Assembly (NCBI GenBank): GCA_900766325.1 | Contig: CAAFVA010000065.1 | Location: 1 to 9,010 of the forward strand | Length of the DNA stretch: 9,010 nucleotides | Source: Bacilli bacterium | GTDB taxonomy: Bacteria; Bacillota_I; Bacilli_A; RF39; UBA660 | Reading direction: 5' to 3' | In this document: piece by piece, positions 6,625 through 9,010 of the stretch | Layout: every line of letters begins with the position of its first letter | Numbering within the stretch: the stretch's first letter is position 1 | Notes under the pieces: generated by a model | Seen by the model: only the letters and a program-made list of their open reading frames with translations | Databases searched by the model: none | Told to the model about the DNA's origin: nothing | Made by a program: the position numbers and the translations under genes

Positions 6625-8791
6625 CGTCTTTATTATCCTCGTATTTTACAAGTACTTCTCTTGGTTTTGAACCGTTAGGAGGACCTACTATTCCTCTTTC
6701 TTCAAGTAAGTCTATCATTCTAGCTGCCCTATTATATCCCAAACGATACTTTCTTTGGAGTAAAGAAGCACTAGTTTTACCACTTTTAATTACAAAATCC
6801 ACGATTTCGTTATACAAAGGATCATCATACTGATCATCTTTTTCATCATAACTTGAAGCTCCAACTGGTTTATCAGTTAAGTTAGTAAAAGTTTCATCAT
6901 ATTTAGCTTTCTGCTGTTTAATAGTGTAATCAACAACTTTTTGAACTTCTTCTTCAGATACAAACGCACCTTGTATTCTTATTGGAGTTCCCTCTCCCAT
7001 AGGTTTAAATAACATATCACCTTTACCAATTAATTTTTCGGCCCCAGTCATATCAAGGATGGTTCTTGAATCAATTGACGATGATACGGTAAAGGCTATA
7101 CGAGACGGAATGTTTGCTTTAACAACGCCGGTTATAACGTCGGTTGATGGTCTTTGGGTTGCAACAATTAAATGAATTCCGGCCGCACGAGCCATTTGAG
7201 TTATCCTCATAATCGAATCTTCTACTTCTTTTGCTGCAACAAGCATTAAGTCTGCAAGCTCATCTATTAAAACAACGATGTATGGTAATTTTTGTAAAGA
7301 AGTATCACCAGCATCAATTTTTGATTGAACCATTCTGTTATAACCTTCTATGTTTTTAGTTCCGGAATCACTTAATAAATCATAACGACGTTCCATTTCC
7401 TCAACTATCTTCTTTAAAACAATAGAGGCTTTTTTAGGGTCATTAACGACTGGTGCAAGAAGGTGCGGAACACCGTTATACATTGAAAGCTCAACTTTTT
7501 TTGGATCAACCATTACAAGTTTTACCTCATCTGGTTTAGCACGCATTAAAATACTTGTAATAATGGAGTTTACGCAAACTGACTTACCAGATCCTGTAGC
7601 ACCCGCTATTAAAAGGTGTGGTGTTTTATTAACTTCCATAAAACGTGGATTACCCATAATGTCTTTTCCTAAAACGGTAAGAAGTTTACTATCTTGTTTT
7701 TCTTTTGGAGCAGCTGATAAAACTTCCCTTAAAGATACCGGGGTTGCAACTTTGTTTGGAATATCAATTCCAATCGTACTTTTTCCTGGTATTGGAGCTT
7801 GAATACGAACGTCTTTAGCAGCTAAAGATAGTGCTATTTCCTTATTTAAACTAAGAATCTTGTTAACTTTCGTACCGGATTTTAATTCTAATTCATACTG
7901 AGTAACAGTAGGTCCAACATGAGCCTCAACAACTTTACCATGTATATCAAAATCACTTAAAACCTGTTCCAATAGTTTTATATTAGTAGATATGTTTTCT
8001 TCGTTTGCTTTAGTATTAACCTTCTTTGGAACGTTAAGCAAAGAAATTGGTGGTAATTTATATTCACCTTTTATAGGTTCCTCTTCTTTTTCTTCTTGCT
8101 CTTCAATACTAGCATGATTTAAGTCGTTAACACTTGAAATGACAACCCTTTTATCCAAAGGCTCATCTTCACTATCCTTTTGTTCTTCAACCGCTTCTTC
8201 TTTACCTTCTTTATTTTTATCAAGCCACTTTTTTGGAGTAAAAAATAATATTACCTTCTTTATAGCGGCTGCTGGAGAAACGTTAAAAATAAGCATAATA
8301 CCAAATAATATTAACACCCAACATATTATTTTAGATCCTAAAACATCAAACGCTAAAACAAATAAATACGAGAATATGGCGCCTAATATACCACCGCCTT
8401 GAATAAAGTTGACGTCGTTAAATCCGGAAACTATGTTAGCTATCGTATCTTCAAAAACAACCTTACCAACGTTAGTATCATACATTATGTACTTAACGTG
8501 CGACATTGCAAGAATCGCAATGGAAAACAAATAAAAACCTATCAGTTTCTTATTTAAAAGTTTTGGCTTTTGTCTAAATAATAAAACGTATCCCCCCACG
8601 ATTAAAAAGAAAACTAATCCCCAATTATAATAAGCTCCAAATAGAAAAATACCAAAGTTACTAACCATTTTACCAACGAATCCAGACCTTAACAGCCCTA
8701 GAATCGTCAAAACTATATATAAAATACCAAATATTTCTACTGGAATTTTTCCCTTTTTCTTACTAGAAGATGACGTCTTTTTCTTAGCCAC
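6608..8791 (-). CDS. ftsK: DNA translocase FtsK/SpoIIIE
   Basis: Hexameric ATP-driven pump that moves chromosomal DNA through the division septum. The 727 residues are close to the usual Bacilli length (about 750-800). A basic, Ser/Lys-rich N-terminus (1-16) is followed by four or five membrane helices (about 17-34, 48-72, 82-100, 134-151, 154-171), a charged Glu/Lys linker (about 190-245), the alpha domain (about 255-380), the RecA-like motor with Walker A GATGSGKS (397-404) and Walker B VVLIDELADLM (506-516), the TQRPSTDVITG segment (545-555), and a C-terminal winged-helix gamma domain (about 656-715, LLQRKYRLGYNRAARMID) that reads polar DNA motifs. Sequence alone does not separate vegetative FtsK/SftA from sporulation SpoIIIE; the membrane domain fits SpoIIIE or FtsK. 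The start is GTG at 8789-8791: an in-frame stop lies just upstream, the next in-frame ATG is Met42, and a GGGGTGAT Shine-Dalgarno fits. The gene is monocistronic here, with its own promoter. Confidence 0.96.
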   Translation of the reverse strand: MAKKKTSSSSKKKGKIPVEIFGILYIVLTILGLLRSGFVGKMVSNFGIFLFGAYYNWGLVFFLIVGGYVLLFRQKPKLLNKKLIGFYLFSIAILAMSHVKYIMYDTNVGKVVFEDTIANIVSGFNDVNFIQGGGILGAIFSYLFVLAFDVLGSKIICWVLILFGIMLIFNVSPAAAIKKVILFFTPKKWLDKNKEGKEEAVEEQKDSEDEPLDKRVVISSVNDLNHASIEEQEEKEEEPIKGEYKLPPISLLNVPKKVNTKANEENISTNIKLLEQVLSDFDIHGKVVEAHVGPTVTQYELELKSGTKVNKILSLNKEIALSLAAKDVRIQAPIPGKSTIGIDIPNKVATPVSLREVLSAAPKEKQDSKLLTVLGKDIMGNPRFMEVNKTPHLLIAGATGSGKSVCVNSIITSILMRAKPDEVKLVMVDPKKVELSMYNGVPHLLAPVVNDPKKASIVLKKIVEEMERRYDLLSDSGTKNIEGYNRMVQSKIDAGDTSLQKLPYIVVLIDELADLMLVAAKEVEDSIMRITQMARAAGIHLIVATQRPSTDVITGVVKANIPSRIAFTVSSSIDSRTILDMTGAEKLIGKGDMLFKPMGEGTPIRIQGAFVSEEEVQKVVDYTIKQQKAKYDETFTNLTDKPVGASSYDEKDDQYDDPLYNEIVDFVIKSGKTSASLLQRKYRLGYNRAARMIDLLEERGIVGPPNGSKPREVLVKYEDNKDEEQQD

Positions 8792-8794
8792 CTT

Positions 8795-8802
8795 ATCACC
8801 CC
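8795..8802 (-). promoter_or_regulatory. Ribosome binding site for the GTG start of ftsK
   Basis: GGGGTGAT matches the GGAGGTGAT consensus complementary to the 16S rRNA tail in 8 of 9 aligned bases with one deletion. It lies 3 nt (from its T) before the GTG and supports that non-ATG start. Confidence 0.65.
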
Positions 8803-8816
8803 GCTATCATAAGATA

Positions 8817-8846
8817 ATTATATCACAAAAAAAGACAAGAAGTAAA
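8817..8846 (-). promoter_or_regulatory. ftsK promoter (extended -10)
   Basis: TATAAT (8817-8822) is preceded by TG one base upstream, giving TGATATAAT exactly as at deoD. A weak -35, TTTACT (8841-8846, 4 of 6), stands 18 bp upstream. The predicted transcript begins about 20 bp before the ftsK start codon. The -35 lies in the 3' arm of the upstream gene's terminator hairpin. Confidence 0.65.
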
Positions 8847-8877
8847 TTTAAGTGTTTGTAACTATACACTAATTTAC
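8827..8877 (-). terminator. Rho-independent terminator of the ORF6N-type gene
   Basis: On the minus strand, GTAAATT plus AGTGT pair with ACACT plus AATTTAC (12 bp with a 2-base bulge, 10-base loop, 8842-8877), followed by TTCTTGTC and seven T (8827-8833). The TAG stop of the upstream gene is inside the 5' arm. The 8-base gap before the T-run weakens it slightly. Confidence 0.6.
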
Positions 8878-9010
8878 CACTTTATTTGTTATCTGTCTTA
8901 AAATTTGTAAATCCTCTATTTTACTAATACCAAATACTTTTTTACCCAAATCTTTTAATGATGCTCCTAAATGGTATAATTCTTTGTTATCTATAATAAT
9001 AAATCTATCA
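8869..9010 (-). CDS. C-terminal end of an ORF6N-domain-type protein with PLD-like tail (5' part outside window)
   Basis: Only the last 46 residues and the TAG stop are in the window. They begin DRFIIIDNKELYHLGASLKD and continue LGKKVFGISK. This closely resembles the C-terminus of ORF6N-domain proteins, where HDRF(L/I)IID(N/D)..VYHIGASLKDLGKK is a recurrent phospholipase-D-like segment; the single base left at the edge (T on the minus strand) fits a preceding His codon. H-x-R-x4-D would be a variant of the HxKx4D motif. ORF6N is a DNA-binding domain best known from phages and mobile elements, and these proteins are often found as lone cargo genes in Bacillota. The N-terminal ORF6N domain itself is not visible, so the assignment rests on the tail only. 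It is followed at once by its own terminator, so it is not co-transcribed with ftsK. Confidence 0.6.
   Translation of the reverse strand, partial: DRFIIIDNKELYHLGASLKDLGKKVFGISKIEDLQILRQITNKVVN

Noticed and set aside
7563..8402. Two plus-strand open frames opposite ftsK (7563-7802 and 8139-8402)
   Set aside because: Both mirror the conserved motor and linker of ftsK and have no translation signals.
1..9010. CRISPR arrays, tRNA/rRNA genes, riboswitches, insertion sequences
   Set aside because: No spaced direct repeats, cloverleaf sequences, transposase motifs or long untranslated leaders were seen; intergenic gaps are all about 120 bp or less.

Overview
The window is AT-rich (roughly 30% G+C) bacterial DNA with tightly packed genes. 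Strong GGAGG-type ribosome binding sites, a SpoIIIE/FtsK translocase and the paired M16 proteins YmfF/YmfH point to Bacillota, class Bacilli or a related uncultured low-GC gut-type lineage. All tryptophans I checked are read from TGG and no gene needs TGA as tryptophan, so this is the standard bacterial code, not a Mycoplasma-type code. The species cannot be named from the sequence alone.

Layout. Positions 1-5444 hold five minus-strand genes in transcription order: deoD (purine nucleoside phosphorylase), ymfF and ymfH (inactive and zinc-binding halves of an M16 peptidase-like pair), an ABC transporter ATPase, and its membrane permease, which runs off the left edge close to its C-terminus. Gaps are 46 bp and then three short overlaps, so this looks like one operon driven by an extended -10 promoter just upstream of deoD. 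At 5565-6611, on the plus strand and divergent from deoD, lies a short gluzincin metallopeptidase resembling the C-terminal catalytic part of M3 oligoendopeptidases. It converges on ftsK/spoIIIE (6608-8791, minus). Their stop codons overlap by 4 bp inside the loop of a hairpin that could end transcription both ways. At the right edge (8869-9010, minus) is the C-terminal end of a protein resembling the phospholipase-D-like tail of ORF6N-domain proteins, followed by a terminator that overlaps the ftsK promoter.

How the parts fit. FtsK/SpoIIIE next to ymfF-ymfH echoes the Bacillus order spoIIIE-(ymfC..E)-ymfF-ymfH. Here deoD and the M3-like gene sit between them, and an ABC exporter pair follows ymfH. 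YmfH carries the zinc site and YmfF carries the Arg/Tyr motif of the M16 C-terminal half, so the two probably form one split enzyme.

Most of the window is ordinary core Bacilli biology. The points most worth a second look are the compact M3-like peptidase, the DeoD active-site change (Asn where the family has the catalytic Asp), the shared stop-codon hairpin, the overlapping divergent promoters, and the edge-truncated ORF6N-type gene. I found no CRISPR array, rRNA, tRNA, insertion sequence or clear novel defence system.
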